Assembly: GCA_016708785.1 (NCBI GenBank)
Contig: JADJFC010000001.1
Span: 593,802-657,801, forward strand
From: Bacteroidota bacterium
Lineage (GTDB): Bacteria > Bacteroidota > Bacteroidia > AKYH767-A > 2013-40CM-41-45
Direction of reading: 5' to 3'
Length of the DNA stretch: 64,000 bases
Under the pieces are notes generated by a model, which worked only from the letters and a program-made list of their open reading frames with translations, was not told the DNA's origin and did no database searches. Below are positions 17,988 to 27,694 of this stretch, in pieces. Each line of letters begins with the position of its first letter. Within the stretch, counting starts at the first letter, position 1. Both the position numbers and the translations under genes were made by a program.

Positions 17988-19457
17988 ATGAAAAGAATTG
18001 TTAAGTCAATCCTAGTCGGTACTTCACTACTTCTAACTACAGTTTCTGTAATTGCACAAACCGATGCTGATGCATTCAGATACTCAGGAACATCAATAAC
18101 CGGAACGGCGCGTTACACAGCAATGTCAGGTGCATTCGGGGCTTTAGGCGGAGACTTCTCAGTGTTATCGACCAATCCGGCCGGAATCGGGATCTACAGA
18201 AGTTCTGAAATTTCCTTTACTCCTTCAATTTTTACTGCCACTACAAAATCTACATTTAGTGGAAACACTTCAAGTGCAAACAAAACAAATTTCAACTTTG
18301 GAAATGCAGGACTTATCCTAACAAACAAAATCAGAAACGAAGGCGATGGATGGAAAAGCTGGAGCTTTGGATTCGGTTATAATCGCCAGGATAATTACAA
18401 CTCATATATGAGATTCGAAGGCAAGAATCAGGACAATTCAATGTTAGATCATTTTGCGGAAGAAGCAGGAAGTCAAAACTACAGTGATCTGAATAGTTTC
18501 TATGAATACCTTGCATACTACACTTATCTCATCAACCCTGACAACGATACTGCCACGACACAATATACCCCGGCAATTTCAGAATATGGCCAGACACAAC
18601 GAATGAGTAAAGAAACCAGAGGTTCAAAAGGCGAAACTGTTTTTACTTTTGGCGGAAATTACAACAACAAACTTTATTTAGGTGTAACGATGGGAATCAG
18701 TTCAATCAATTACACAGAGACATCTATTTACGAAGAAGTAACGAATTCAAATGTTCTTGATTCTTTAAAAAACTACCAATTCGAAGAAAATTTTACGACC
18801 GATGGTACAGGAGTAAATTTCAAATTCGGAATGATCTATCGTCCGCAGGATGCAGTTCGGTTTGGTATTGCCATTCATACTCCAACATGGTATACTATGC
18901 ATGACTACTATAAAAATTTCATGACGAGTAGATTTATAGGTGGGCAATCTTACTATGAAGATTCACCGGATGGAAGTTTCGACTATGATATGACAACACC
19001 ATTTAAAGCGCTTGGAAGTTTAGGTTTCATTTTTGGTGAACAAGGCGTATTCGGTTTCGACTATGAATTTATCGATTATTCTTCTGCACATTTCAATTCA
19101 CCTAACTACGCTTTCTTCGATGAAAACAGGAACATTGAATCGAAATACGATGTTGCACATACATTCCGCGCCGGAACAGAATGGAGATATCAAAACATTT
19201 CTTTCCGTGGCGGAGTTTCTTATATGACTTCACCTATAAAACCGGGAGTGACCAATGGAGATAGCGATTACAGTAAACGAGGATTCTCAGCAGGTATCGG
19301 TTTTAAAGAAAAGAATTTCTCTATTGATCTGGGATATCTACATAGTCAAAGTAACCAATATTATCAACCTTATACTCTATCATTAGAAGCAGTTCCCGGG
19401 GTAAAAAATGATCTTACAACTCATAATTTTACTGTGACGTGTGGGTATAAATTTTAA
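17988..19457 (+). CDS. FadL/OmpP1-like outer-membrane transport protein
   Basis: 489 residues. Signal peptide KRIVKSILVGTSLLLTTVSV ends at IAQ. The mature N-terminus has ARYTAMSGAFGALGGDFSVL followed by STNPAGIGIYRSSEISF, where NPAG is the signature of the FadL/TodX channel family that passes hydrophobic compounds across the outer membrane. The remainder alternates beta strands and ends in HNFTVTCGYKF with the terminal Phe typical of outer-membrane barrels. The transported compound is unknown. Confidence 0.85.
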   Translation: MKRIVKSILVGTSLLLTTVSVIAQTDADAFRYSGTSITGTARYTAMSGAFGALGGDFSVLSTNPAGIGIYRSSEISFTPSIFTATTKSTFSGNTSSANKTNFNFGNAGLILTNKIRNEGDGWKSWSFGFGYNRQDNYNSYMRFEGKNQDNSMLDHFAEEAGSQNYSDLNSFYEYLAYYTYLINPDNDTATTQYTPAISEYGQTQRMSKETRGSKGETVFTFGGNYNNKLYLGVTMGISSINYTETSIYEEVTNSNVLDSLKNYQFEENFTTDGTGVNFKFGMIYRPQDAVRFGIAIHTPTWYTMHDYYKNFMTSRFIGGQSYYEDSPDGSFDYDMTTPFKALGSLGFIFGEQGVFGFDYEFIDYSSAHFNSPNYAFFDENRNIESKYDVAHTFRAGTEWRYQNISFRGGVSYMTSPIKPGVTNGDSDYSKRGFSAGIGFKEKNFSIDLGYLHSQSNQYYQPYTLSLEAVPGVKNDLTTHNFTVTCGYKF

Positions 19458-19458
19458 A

Positions 19459-20958
19459 TCACTCCGGATTCCGTAAAATTTTTATTCGGTCAAGTCCTGC
19501 CTGTGCTTTTTGATCGATGCTATTCTGATATTGATGACGCTCCATTGAAAGGCATTTTTTGTAAAAGCTTTCTGATTTGTCGAGATCATTTTTATCTTCA
19601 TAGATCATCCCCAGTAACAATGCGCTGTTCGCTGCAAAATAAAAAGTGGCAGATGCCCCATTGTCAATTGTTTTCTGATACAGATCGATTGCCTTCTCCT
19701 CCTGCCCAGTCTTCTGATAAATTCTTGCAAGTCTGTAGGTGACTTCCAATTGATCCTTATACTTTGGGAAACTATCGACAGGCATACCGGCCAGTTCTAG
19801 CTGTGCTTTGTCGTAATAACCACCATCGAATAACAATCGTGCACGAAGCAACAATTTGTTTCCAATATCGATAGCTGCAGCTTCACTTTGGGCGTCTTTA
19901 TCTTCATCGATGAATGCAGTTCCAAGACTTCTGCATTTTGTCATATATGTATAGTAACCTTGTGGATTATTTTGCAGTGATTCGATCCACGCAAGTTTTT
20001 GATAAGACGACTTAATGAAATTCTGTCCTTTAAATCGTTTGATAAATTCTTCAAAGTCTTTACTTGCTGAAAAATCCAGTTTGCGAAGTTTACACAATGC
20101 TAACTTATAGTACATGAAATCAAATGGAAATCCGGTGTTGTAAGCCGCAGGATCCTTTAGATAATCATATGCTTCATCATTCCTTCCCATTTTCATGAGG
20201 ATTGCCGAAGTGCTGTATCTCATCAAAGCGCTTCCTGCAGCATATGGACGCATGTAAATCATGCATTCGAGAAGATCTGCTTCATTAGAATTGAAAGTAA
20301 TATAGAGTTCGCTCAGATAGAATAACAATTCTTCTCTGTAGCAACTGAATTCAGATTTTTCCAATGTCTTGAAAAGCGTTTTCAATTCAGTGGTCCCATC
20401 GGGTACAGAACCTTCCATGCCGGCAATCTCGACCAACCAGTGATACTCACGAGGCACTGCTCCTATTACGGCTGTTAAAAATCCGGAGAGCTTGTTATTG
20501 AGTAAAAATTCCGGATAGGCAAGTTTGTTCTTTTCAATCAATCTGTAAGCCTTTCTTATATCAGTCGCGGCAGAAACATATTCGCGAAACTTAACTTTTA
20601 CCAGTGCTTGCTGAATTAGAATTTCAGCTTTTGCATAGTGATGAAATGGCGATGTTATATTCTCCTCTCTTTTATCGAGGAGTTTTAGATTCTCATTCGA
20701 TTTTTTTTTGAATTCGTCAAAATACTTTTCTTCTTCTGAGATAAATGCTTTAAGAAAATCAATATAATTAGAATACAAAATTACAAGATCATTACCCGGC
20801 TTTTCCGTCTTCTCTTTTAAAAGAAGGGTTTTTGATTTTTCAAAATCAAAACTAATGATAGACGAATAGGCTGATTTCAGATTTGCATCAAATTCGTAAT
20901 AAGCTGACGAAGATTTCGAAAGCAAAATAAAGGAGAAAATAATAATCAGAAATCTCAT
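19459..20958 (-). CDS. Secreted/periplasmic tetratricopeptide-repeat protein
   Basis: 499 residues. A signal peptide (RFLIIIFSFILLSKSSSAY) is followed by an all-helical protein. TPR-like units are clearest in the C-terminal third: QLEVTYRLARIYQKTGQEEK, AIDLYQKTIDNGASATFYFA and NSALLLGMIYEDKNDLDKSE. Such proteins are scaffolds for other proteins; a specific partner cannot be named. It ends two bases from the convergent FadL-like gene. Confidence 0.75.
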   Translation of the reverse strand: MRFLIIIFSFILLSKSSSAYYEFDANLKSAYSSIISFDFEKSKTLLLKEKTEKPGNDLVILYSNYIDFLKAFISEEEKYFDEFKKKSNENLKLLDKREENITSPFHHYAKAEILIQQALVKVKFREYVSAATDIRKAYRLIEKNKLAYPEFLLNNKLSGFLTAVIGAVPREYHWLVEIAGMEGSVPDGTTELKTLFKTLEKSEFSCYREELLFYLSELYITFNSNEADLLECMIYMRPYAAGSALMRYSTSAILMKMGRNDEAYDYLKDPAAYNTGFPFDFMYYKLALCKLRKLDFSASKDFEEFIKRFKGQNFIKSSYQKLAWIESLQNNPQGYYTYMTKCRSLGTAFIDEDKDAQSEAAAIDIGNKLLLRARLLFDGGYYDKAQLELAGMPVDSFPKYKDQLEVTYRLARIYQKTGQEEKAIDLYQKTIDNGASATFYFAANSALLLGMIYEDKNDLDKSESFYKKCLSMERHQYQNSIDQKAQAGLDRIKILRNPE

Positions 20959-21031
20959 TCAGGTTACTATATTATATGATCAAATGAAGGTTACTTAGCA
21001 AATCAGTTGCAAATTAAAAAAGAATACTCAC

Positions 21032-21060
21032 AAAAAAGGGATTCCATAAAAATGAAATCC
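21032..21060 (-). terminator. Intrinsic terminator of the zinc-ribbon gene
   Basis: On the minus strand GGATTTCAT, a four-base loop and ATGGAATCC form a nine-base stem with one G-U pair, followed by CTTTTTT. It lies about 25 bases after the gene ending at 21085. Confidence 0.8.
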
Positions 21061-21084
21061 ATTTTCTTTATTTTAATTAGATAA

Positions 21085-21969
21085 TTATTCAGCAACTACT
21101 GTTTCTTCATCTGCAATTTTTGGATCTACAAGGATTCGTCCGCAATGTTCACAAACGATCACTTTTTTATGTTGACGGATATCCAATTGACGTTGAGGCG
21201 GGATCTTATTGAAACATCCACCACAAGCATCACGCTGAATGGCTACAACACCTAAACCGTTTCTTGCATTCGTACGTACGCGAGTGTATGCAGTAAGCAG
21301 ACGCTCATCGATGATCGTACGTGCTTTAGCGGCTATCTTTACTAATTGATCTTCTTCCTTCTTTGTTTCTTCAACGATGCTTGCCAATTCTGTTTCTTTT
21401 AATTTCAAAACAGATTCACGATCATTCAGAATATTCTGAGTCTCTTCTAGAATTACATTCTTAGTACTCACTTCGATTGCAAATTCTTTTGAGCGCTTTT
21501 CAGCTAATTGAATTTCTAAATTTTGGAATTCGATCTCTTTGTTCAGTGAATCAAATTCACGGTTGTTTTTCACTTTATCCTGCTGAGCTTCGTATTTTTT
21601 GATCTGCTCTTTTGAATCTTTAGCAGCTTGCTTCTTTTTATTTACCTGATCGGTCAGGTTTGCTATTTCTTCGTTGATATTCGTGATGCGTGTATTCAAT
21701 CCAACGATCTCATCTTCAAGATCTGCAACCTCCATTGGTAATTCACCACGAATCGTACGAATTTTGTCAATGTTAGAATCGATCTCCTGTAACACGTATA
21801 AAGCTTTCAAACGCTCTTCAACTGAAAATTCATTATGGTCCAATGCCATAATTTCTTCCAGCTTTTTTTCGAGACGGTTTACATCGATGATCTTTTCAAT
21901 TTTACGAGGCTTGAATGCAACCTGTTCTTTTTGTTTGATCTTCCCTTTAGCTATTTTTGATAGGCTCAC
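21085..21969 (-). CDS. Coiled-coil protein with C4 zinc ribbon (CdsZ/DUF164 type)
   Basis: 294 residues. A long coiled coil (about residues 60-230) is followed by a zinc ribbon with CGGC at 249-252 and CEHC at 273-276. This arrangement is shared with Chlamydia CdsZ and Helicobacter HP0958/FlgZ, which bind nucleic acid or secretion partners. In Bacteroidota the gene often lies beside the nif3-like gene, as here. The first 37 residues before MALDHNEFSVEERLKALYVL are basic and may be an extension or a start chosen too early. The cellular role is not known. Confidence 0.85.
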   Translation of the reverse strand: MSLSKIAKGKIKQKEQVAFKPRKIEKIIDVNRLEKKLEEIMALDHNEFSVEERLKALYVLQEIDSNIDKIRTIRGELPMEVADLEDEIVGLNTRITNINEEIANLTDQVNKKKQAAKDSKEQIKKYEAQQDKVKNNREFDSLNKEIEFQNLEIQLAEKRSKEFAIEVSTKNVILEETQNILNDRESVLKLKETELASIVEETKKEEDQLVKIAAKARTIIDERLLTAYTRVRTNARNGLGVVAIQRDACGGCFNKIPPQRQLDIRQHKKVIVCEHCGRILVDPKIADEETVVAE

Positions 21970-22066
21970 GTTGTGATAATTATTTTTAGTTAGTCAAATT
22001 CAGAAGTCCACCTTCTGAAAAATTACTGTAGTTTTAAGAAATAAATCTGAACAAAACCTACTACTT

Positions 22067-23164
22067 TTAAAGGTAGTTGACCGGGTTCGTTTTTACCTCT
22101 GTCAAACGGACGGCAAATTTAGAAAATTTTTTCAGAATAAACGACTTAAATAGGTCCATTGTGAACTGTTCGCTTTCAAAATGTCCGATATCGGCAATAA
22201 TGATCTTACCATCGGCATCAAAGAACTGATGGTACTTGTAATCAGCTGTTATAAATACTTGAGAACCAGACTTTAAAGCTTCATTTAACAAAAAACTTCC
22301 TGATCCACCGCAGATGGCGACTCGCTTAACTTTCTTTCCGATAATTGCAGTGTGCTTTACGACTCCGGTATTCATCACACTTTTTACATGCTTTAAAAAA
22401 GCCATTTCATCCATATCTTCGGGTAAATCGCCTACAATTCCGCTGCCAATAGACTGATATTCATTGTTTAATGAATAAATGTCGTGGGCAACCTCTTCAT
22501 ACGGATGTGCATGACGCATAGCATCCAGAATTCCTTTTTCTTTGAATGATTCATAAATGACTTCAATCCTGACTTCATGAACGACAGAAGTTTGTCCTTT
22601 TACACCCTCGAATGGATTGCTCGATTCACCCGGTCGAAAACTTCCGTTTCCTTCCACATTAAAACTACACTCATCGTAATTACCAATGGTGCCGGCTCCG
22701 GCTGAAAAAAGAGCCTGGCGAACTACAGCTGCATGATCAAGAGGACAGAAAACAACCAATTTTCGCAATAAACCAACTTTAGGAGAAAGTATCTGTAAAT
22801 TCTTTAAGCCAATTTTATCGGCAATCATACGATTTACTCCATCGATAATATTGTCCATATTCGTATGAGCAGCATAGATGGCGATGTCATTTTTTATGGC
22901 AGCAATTACTGTTCTTTCAATATAATTTTTGCCATTTAACTTCTTCAGACCAGAAAAAATGATGGGATGATGGGCAATTACCATGTTACATCCATTCTTT
23001 TTAGCTTCCATTATCACTTCCTCCGTACTGTCCAGGCAAATTGTGATGCCTTTTACCTCCATTGAAGGATCACCTACGATCAAACCACAATTGTCATAAG
23101 ACTCTTGTAATGAAAGCGGAGCAATGGTTTCCAGATAATTGGCAATGTCTTTTATTGTTGTCAT
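22067..23164 (-). CDS. Nif3-like dinuclear metal-centre protein
   Basis: 365 residues from the ATG at 23164 (MTTIKDIANYLETIAPLSLQ); a longer frame from 23203 adds 13 residues with no family support. Metal-binding segments are visible: MVIAHHPIIFSGLKKLNG (His pair), AAHTNMDNIIDGVN, and near the C-terminus IIADIGHFESEQFTMDLF. A PII-like insert sits in the middle. The family (NIF3/YbgI/YqfO) is widespread and binds two metals; proposed roles include GTP cyclohydrolase-like activity and metal trafficking, none settled. It is divergent from lpxK. Confidence 0.9.
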   Translation of the reverse strand: MTTIKDIANYLETIAPLSLQESYDNCGLIVGDPSMEVKGITICLDSTEEVIMEAKKNGCNMVIAHHPIIFSGLKKLNGKNYIERTVIAAIKNDIAIYAAHTNMDNIIDGVNRMIADKIGLKNLQILSPKVGLLRKLVVFCPLDHAAVVRQALFSAGAGTIGNYDECSFNVEGNGSFRPGESSNPFEGVKGQTSVVHEVRIEVIYESFKEKGILDAMRHAHPYEEVAHDIYSLNNEYQSIGSGIVGDLPEDMDEMAFLKHVKSVMNTGVVKHTAIIGKKVKRVAICGGSGSFLLNEALKSGSQVFITADYKYHQFFDADGKIIIADIGHFESEQFTMDLFKSFILKKFSKFAVRLTEVKTNPVNYL

Positions 23165-23229
23165 GATCTTTATTTCAATCCTCAATACTACAAAAAATTG
23201 CAATCATTCGAATTTTTGTAATTTGCGCA

Positions 23230-24297
23230 GTGCAAAACTGGAGAAAAATTCTTTTACCCTTTTCGCCCCTTTATGGTTTGGCCATACGGGTGCGGAATTT
23301 TTTGTTTGACAAAGGGTTGATGAAATCCTCTTCTTACAATGTACCAATCATTGCAATCGGAAATTTAACAACCGGAGGAACGGGAAAAACTCCACACATT
23401 GAATACCTCATCCGACTTTTAAGGAAAAATTTCAAAGTTGCAACGATCAGTCGCGGTTATGGAAGAAGCACGAAAGGCTACATCCACGCAAAAGGAAATT
23501 GTACAACCAAAGAAATTGGTGATGAACCAATGCAGTATTTCACAAAATTCCCTGACATCTCTGTAAACGTTGCTGAAGAAAGAAAAGTGGCAATTGAAAG
23601 CTTAATTCATTCGATTCATAAACCACAAGTAATCCTAATGGATGATGCTTATCAGCACCGTGCTGTTACACCTGGATTAAACATCCTCTTACTTGAATAC
23701 GAATACATTTTTAAGACAGATAATTTATTACCTGCAGGAAATTTGCGTGAACCCATGTCGTCGAAGAAACGTGCTGATGTGATCATCGTTTCTAAATCCC
23801 CTTCAATACTTGTTCCTATTGAAAAGAAACGAATTCTCGAAGTGATTCAACCGACAGAAGAGCAACAGGTTTATTTTTCGTATTTGAAATATGGAGAATT
23901 CAACAAAGTTTTTGGACAACAAAGTCCGATGCTTATGGGTGCCAGCTACTATATGGAAAAACGTTTTACAATTCTTATGGTAACAGGAATTGCAAATCCT
24001 TCCGGACTGATAGAATATTTAAGAAGGCATACTGATAAACTGGAAACATTGATCTTTCCGGATCATCATGAATTCACTTCAAAAGATCTGGACAAGATCA
24101 CTGATACATTCAATAATATTGCTAATCAAAGCAAGATCATTGTGACAACAGAAAAAGATGCAATGCGATTACGAGACCCTGAATTAGATCCTTCCATTCA
24201 AAAGCTCCCATTATTCTTTCTTCCTATTGAAGTATATATTCATCAGGACGAAGAGAAATTCAACAAAATGATAACAAATTATGTTAGACAAAATTAA
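23230..24297 (+). CDS. lpxK: Tetraacyldisaccharide 4'-kinase
   Basis: 355 residues from a GTG start. LpxK phosphorylates the 4' position of the lipid A disaccharide at the inner membrane. The P-loop GNLTTGGTGKTPHIEYL (about residues 43-59) and the segment VILMDDAYQHRAVTPGLNI are as expected, with an N-terminal membrane-associated helix (PFSPLYGLAIRVRNFLFDKG). Its last 17 bases overlap punA, so the two are translationally coupled. lpxH lies 6.4 kb downstream on the same strand. Confidence 0.95.
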   Translation: MQNWRKILLPFSPLYGLAIRVRNFLFDKGLMKSSSYNVPIIAIGNLTTGGTGKTPHIEYLIRLLRKNFKVATISRGYGRSTKGYIHAKGNCTTKEIGDEPMQYFTKFPDISVNVAEERKVAIESLIHSIHKPQVILMDDAYQHRAVTPGLNILLLEYEYIFKTDNLLPAGNLREPMSSKKRADVIIVSKSPSILVPIEKKRILEVIQPTEEQQVYFSYLKYGEFNKVFGQQSPMLMGASYYMEKRFTILMVTGIANPSGLIEYLRRHTDKLETLIFPDHHEFTSKDLDKITDTFNNIANQSKIIVTTEKDAMRLRDPELDPSIQKLPLFFLPIEVYIHQDEEKFNKMITNYVRQN

Positions 24298-25096
24298 AGA
24301 GACTACCGATTTTATATTTGCAAAGACAGGAGCGAAACCGGATTATGGGATTGTTTTAGGAAGTGGACTTGGCGGGTTAGTAAATGAAATTTCAATTGAG
24401 CATGCATTGGAATATACTTCTATTCCAAATTTTCCGGTCTCAACTGTAAAAGGTCATGGCGGCAAATTAATCTTTGGAAAACTTGGAGGTAAAAATGTGA
24501 TCGCATTACAAGGCAGATTTCATTTTTACGAAGGATATACAATGAAGGAAGTAACATTTCCGATCAGAGTGATGATCGCTTTAGGAGTGAAATCACTTTT
24601 ACTGAGTAATGCAAGCGGTGGAATGAATCCCGACTATCAAATTGGTGACATCGTTATAATTCATGATCATATCAATTTGCTACAGTCCAATCCGCTTATA
24701 GGAAAAAACTACGATGAACTAGGCCCTCGATTTCCTGATATGAGTGAACCATATGATCCAACACTTATTGCAAAAGCGAAAGCAATTGCTGATAAGGCCG
24801 GTTACCGTTCGCATATCGGTGTGTATGTAGCTGTATCCGGACCATGCTTTGAAACACCGGCAGAATATCGTTACCTTCGCAATATAGGAGCTGACATCGT
24901 TGGTATGTCGACAATCCCTGAAGTGATTGTTGGAAGACATGCAGGAATTCCTTGCTTTGCTATTTCAATTGTGACTGATCTTGGTGGTTTCGAAAATGCC
25001 CAGAAAATTAGTCATGAAGAAGTGCTTGAGGTTGCAACTGCTTCGGAGGTAAAGTTAACGGCGATTATTAAAGAATTGTTGAAGTCAATTGATTGA
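24281..25096 (+). CDS. punA: Purine nucleoside phosphorylase (inosine/guanosine type)
   Basis: 271 residues, trimeric PNP family. It splits purine nucleosides with phosphate for salvage. Signatures: VLGSGLGGLVNEI (phosphate loop, about residue 25), LQGRFHFYEGY, LLSNASGGMNPDYQIGD, and SGPCFETPAEYRYLRNIGAD near residue 190, with DLGGFENAQ near the C-terminus. It overlaps lpxK by 17 bases; the coupling is genomic rather than metabolic. Confidence 0.95.
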   Translation: MLDKIKETTDFIFAKTGAKPDYGIVLGSGLGGLVNEISIEHALEYTSIPNFPVSTVKGHGGKLIFGKLGGKNVIALQGRFHFYEGYTMKEVTFPIRVMIALGVKSLLLSNASGGMNPDYQIGDIVIIHDHINLLQSNPLIGKNYDELGPRFPDMSEPYDPTLIAKAKAIADKAGYRSHIGVYVAVSGPCFETPAEYRYLRNIGADIVGMSTIPEVIVGRHAGIPCFAISIVTDLGGFENAQKISHEEVLEVATASEVKLTAIIKELLKSID

Positions 25097-25191
25097 TTTC
25101 GCTATGCGCACAACGGGATAGCTATAATGCTTAACAGATTGTCATAACGATCGCCATATTATTAATTATCAATTAAAATAAACTCGAAAGA

Positions 25192-26580
25192 ATGAAACAT
25201 AATACTCTACTAGTAATTGCTCTCTTAACAAGCATGATGGCGAATGCTCAATTCACTTTTCAGAATATAGCATTGTTAGGTCAATTCAATGATACAACTG
25301 TGGTAGCAGAACCGGTTTATGGTATCAGATACCAGTCATGTTGGGGATGGGTTCATCCGACAACATTACACGAATATGGTGTCATTGGTTCTACTGCGGG
25401 GACATATATTATTGATGTAACTGATCCGGCTAATTTGATTCAATCCGATTACATTCCGCATCGTCAGACAGATGCTATCTGGCATGAATATAAAACATTT
25501 GGAAATTATCTTTACATCATCAGCGATGACGGCGGAAATAACAGTTTGCAGATTGCAGACCTGTCTACTCTACCCGATTCAGCAAATGTGATCTATGATA
25601 GCAACTCTATTTTCACACATTCGCATACACTTTTCATTGATGGCAGCAAACTTTATGTTGCTTCAGTTTCATCCACTGGCAATTTCTCAAGTATGAATGT
25701 TTATTCGCTTGCGAATCCGGCATTGCCATCATTACTTAGAAGACTTGACGATGACTTCCCTGCAATAGGTAGTGTTCATGACATGTTCGTTTCGAATGAT
25801 ACAGTATATGCAAGCTGTGGCTATGACGGATTATACATTTTTCATTATGATGAAATTTTGAATCAGTTTGTGAATCTTGGATCGCTTACAAACTTTCCAA
25901 CATCAAGGTATAACCACAGCAGCGATCTTTCGCCGGACCATCAAATCTTATATATGTGCGATGAAGTTCCGGATGGAATGCCATTCAGTATTGTTGATGT
26001 AAGCGACATCAGTAACCCGACTGTATTGAGTACTATGAGCACGAATCCGGGATGTACACCTCACAATCCATATGTTGAAGGCGATCTTTTATATATGGCT
26101 GCCTATCAGGATGGACTATATGTATATGACATTTCAGTTCCTTCCAGCCCTGTACAAATTGGCTACTTTGATACACATCCACAAAATCCGACAGGAACAT
26201 ATCCATCGCCTGCTTACCAGGGCTGTTGGGCAGCTTACACTAAACTTCCTAGTGGAAATATATTAGCAAGTGATATGCAACTTGGTTTGTTTGTACTGGA
26301 TGTATCAGGGCTTCCTACGAGTGTTAAAAACGAAAATTTAAATACGGGAATAAGTATCTACCCTACTCCTGCAATCAACGACCTTTTTATTAAGATTGAA
26401 AATCCAACAGGAAGTCAGTTGATCACCTTGACAGATATCACAGGCAAAATTGTTTTAACTGAAAACGCGGAAATGAATAACATAAACAAAATTTCAGTTA
26501 ATGAAATCGCTGCCGGACAATATACTGTGACGATAAGAGATAGCAAAACAAGTTATTCAAAAAGTGTACAGATAAAATAA
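25192..26580 (+). CDS. Choice-of-anchor B family secreted protein with T9SS sorting domain
   Basis: 462 residues. Signal peptide (KHNTLLVIALLTSMMANAQ), then a beta-propeller-like domain with LVIVD-type repeats (STAGTYIIDVTDPANLIQSD; GNYLYIISDDGGNNSLQIAD; GLYVYDISVPSSPVQIGYFD). A linker leads to a type A T9SS domain starting ISIYPTPAINDLFIKIENP and ending AGQYTVTIRDSKTSYSKSVQ. It should cross the outer membrane through the type IX system and be attached or released. The target of the propeller is unknown. Confidence 0.88.
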   Translation: MKHNTLLVIALLTSMMANAQFTFQNIALLGQFNDTTVVAEPVYGIRYQSCWGWVHPTTLHEYGVIGSTAGTYIIDVTDPANLIQSDYIPHRQTDAIWHEYKTFGNYLYIISDDGGNNSLQIADLSTLPDSANVIYDSNSIFTHSHTLFIDGSKLYVASVSSTGNFSSMNVYSLANPALPSLLRRLDDDFPAIGSVHDMFVSNDTVYASCGYDGLYIFHYDEILNQFVNLGSLTNFPTSRYNHSSDLSPDHQILYMCDEVPDGMPFSIVDVSDISNPTVLSTMSTNPGCTPHNPYVEGDLLYMAAYQDGLYVYDISVPSSPVQIGYFDTHPQNPTGTYPSPAYQGCWAAYTKLPSGNILASDMQLGLFVLDVSGLPTSVKNENLNTGISIYPTPAINDLFIKIENPTGSQLITLTDITGKIVLTENAEMNNINKISVNEIAAGQYTVTIRDSKTSYSKSVQIK

Positions 26581-26587
26581 ATTATCA

Positions 26588-27694
26588 ATGAGAATCAGGT
26601 CCTTCATATTAATACTTTGTTCAATCCTGCTGACTTGGAGCTGCACTAAAGACTCCAAGAACGGAATGATCACCGGCAAAGTAAATAATTTTACCGGCGA
26701 CTATATTTATTTGCAGAAAATTACGGAAAGCGGCGATGTGAACATTGACTCTTCTAAAGTAGATAAAAACGGGAAATTTTCAGTTGCCAATCCTGCAGGA
26801 GAAACTGATTTTTACATTCTGCGAACTGACAGTCTGAATATAATTTTCCTTGTACTTAAAGCCGGCGAGGATGCTTATGTTGAAGGAAATGCGAAGAGTT
26901 TTGAATCTTCTTACAAAGTCAAAGGTTCAAAAGATTCTGAACTTTTGAGAGTATTGAGAGGTTACGACAAAACACTTAGTGACTCATTAAATAAGTTATA
27001 CGTTGATATCAGAAATCAGAATCCTGTAGTGGCAGACTCTATAGGTTCATACCTACAGGAATACTATTCTACAACGATGGAAGAATTTGCCAGAAATTTC
27101 ATCAGACAGAATTTGAACTCAATCGTTTCACTATCTGCAACTAAATTTATTAACCAACAAACTGAAATTGAATTATTGAAAGAACTGGATACAAAGTTGA
27201 CAGAACTTTATCCAAAAAATAAGTATGTTGAGGATTTCAGACTTTTGGTATCAGAGTTAAATGTTCTACCTGCAGGAAGTATGGCGCCTGAGATCAGTTT
27301 AAATGATTACGAAGGCAAGCCAATCAAGCTTTCTTCGTTACGCGGAAAAGTTGTATTAATTGACTTCTGGGCAAGCTGGTGTGCGCCATGCAGAAGAGAG
27401 AATCCGGAAATTGTAGCGGCATATGAAAAGTTGAAAGGCAATGATTTTGAGATCTACGGAATCTCTCTCGACAACAATATGGAAGCCTGGAATGAAGCTG
27501 TAGAAAGAGACAAGATCACGTGGATACAAGTAAGCGATCTTCAGCGATGGGAGAGCCCTGTTGTAAAACTGTACCAGGTTCAGGCAATACCATACAATGT
27601 ATTGATCGATCGCGAAGGCAAGATCATTGCGAAAGGAATAAAGGGAGACGATCTTTACAACAAGGTTAGCATGGCAATTAATTCCGGAAAATGA
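26588..27694 (+). CDS. TlpA-like thiol-disulfide oxidoreductase lipoprotein with DUF4369
   Basis: 368 residues. Lipoprotein signal with lipobox LTWSC. The N-terminal half is a DUF4369-type beta domain (GMITGKVNNFTGDYIYLQKI), the middle is helical, and the C-terminal 140 residues are a thioredoxin fold with FWASWCAPCRRENPEIVAAY (redox CAPC) and the cis-Pro region VQAIPYNVLIDREGKI. It probably works in the periplasm on protein disulfides or cytochrome maturation. It overlaps the next gene by four bases and follows the choice-of-anchor protein by seven. Confidence 0.92.
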   Translation: MRIRSFILILCSILLTWSCTKDSKNGMITGKVNNFTGDYIYLQKITESGDVNIDSSKVDKNGKFSVANPAGETDFYILRTDSLNIIFLVLKAGEDAYVEGNAKSFESSYKVKGSKDSELLRVLRGYDKTLSDSLNKLYVDIRNQNPVVADSIGSYLQEYYSTTMEEFARNFIRQNLNSIVSLSATKFINQQTEIELLKELDTKLTELYPKNKYVEDFRLLVSELNVLPAGSMAPEISLNDYEGKPIKLSSLRGKVVLIDFWASWCAPCRRENPEIVAAYEKLKGNDFEIYGISLDNNMEAWNEAVERDKITWIQVSDLQRWESPVVKLYQVQAIPYNVLIDREGKIIAKGIKGDDLYNKVSMAINSGK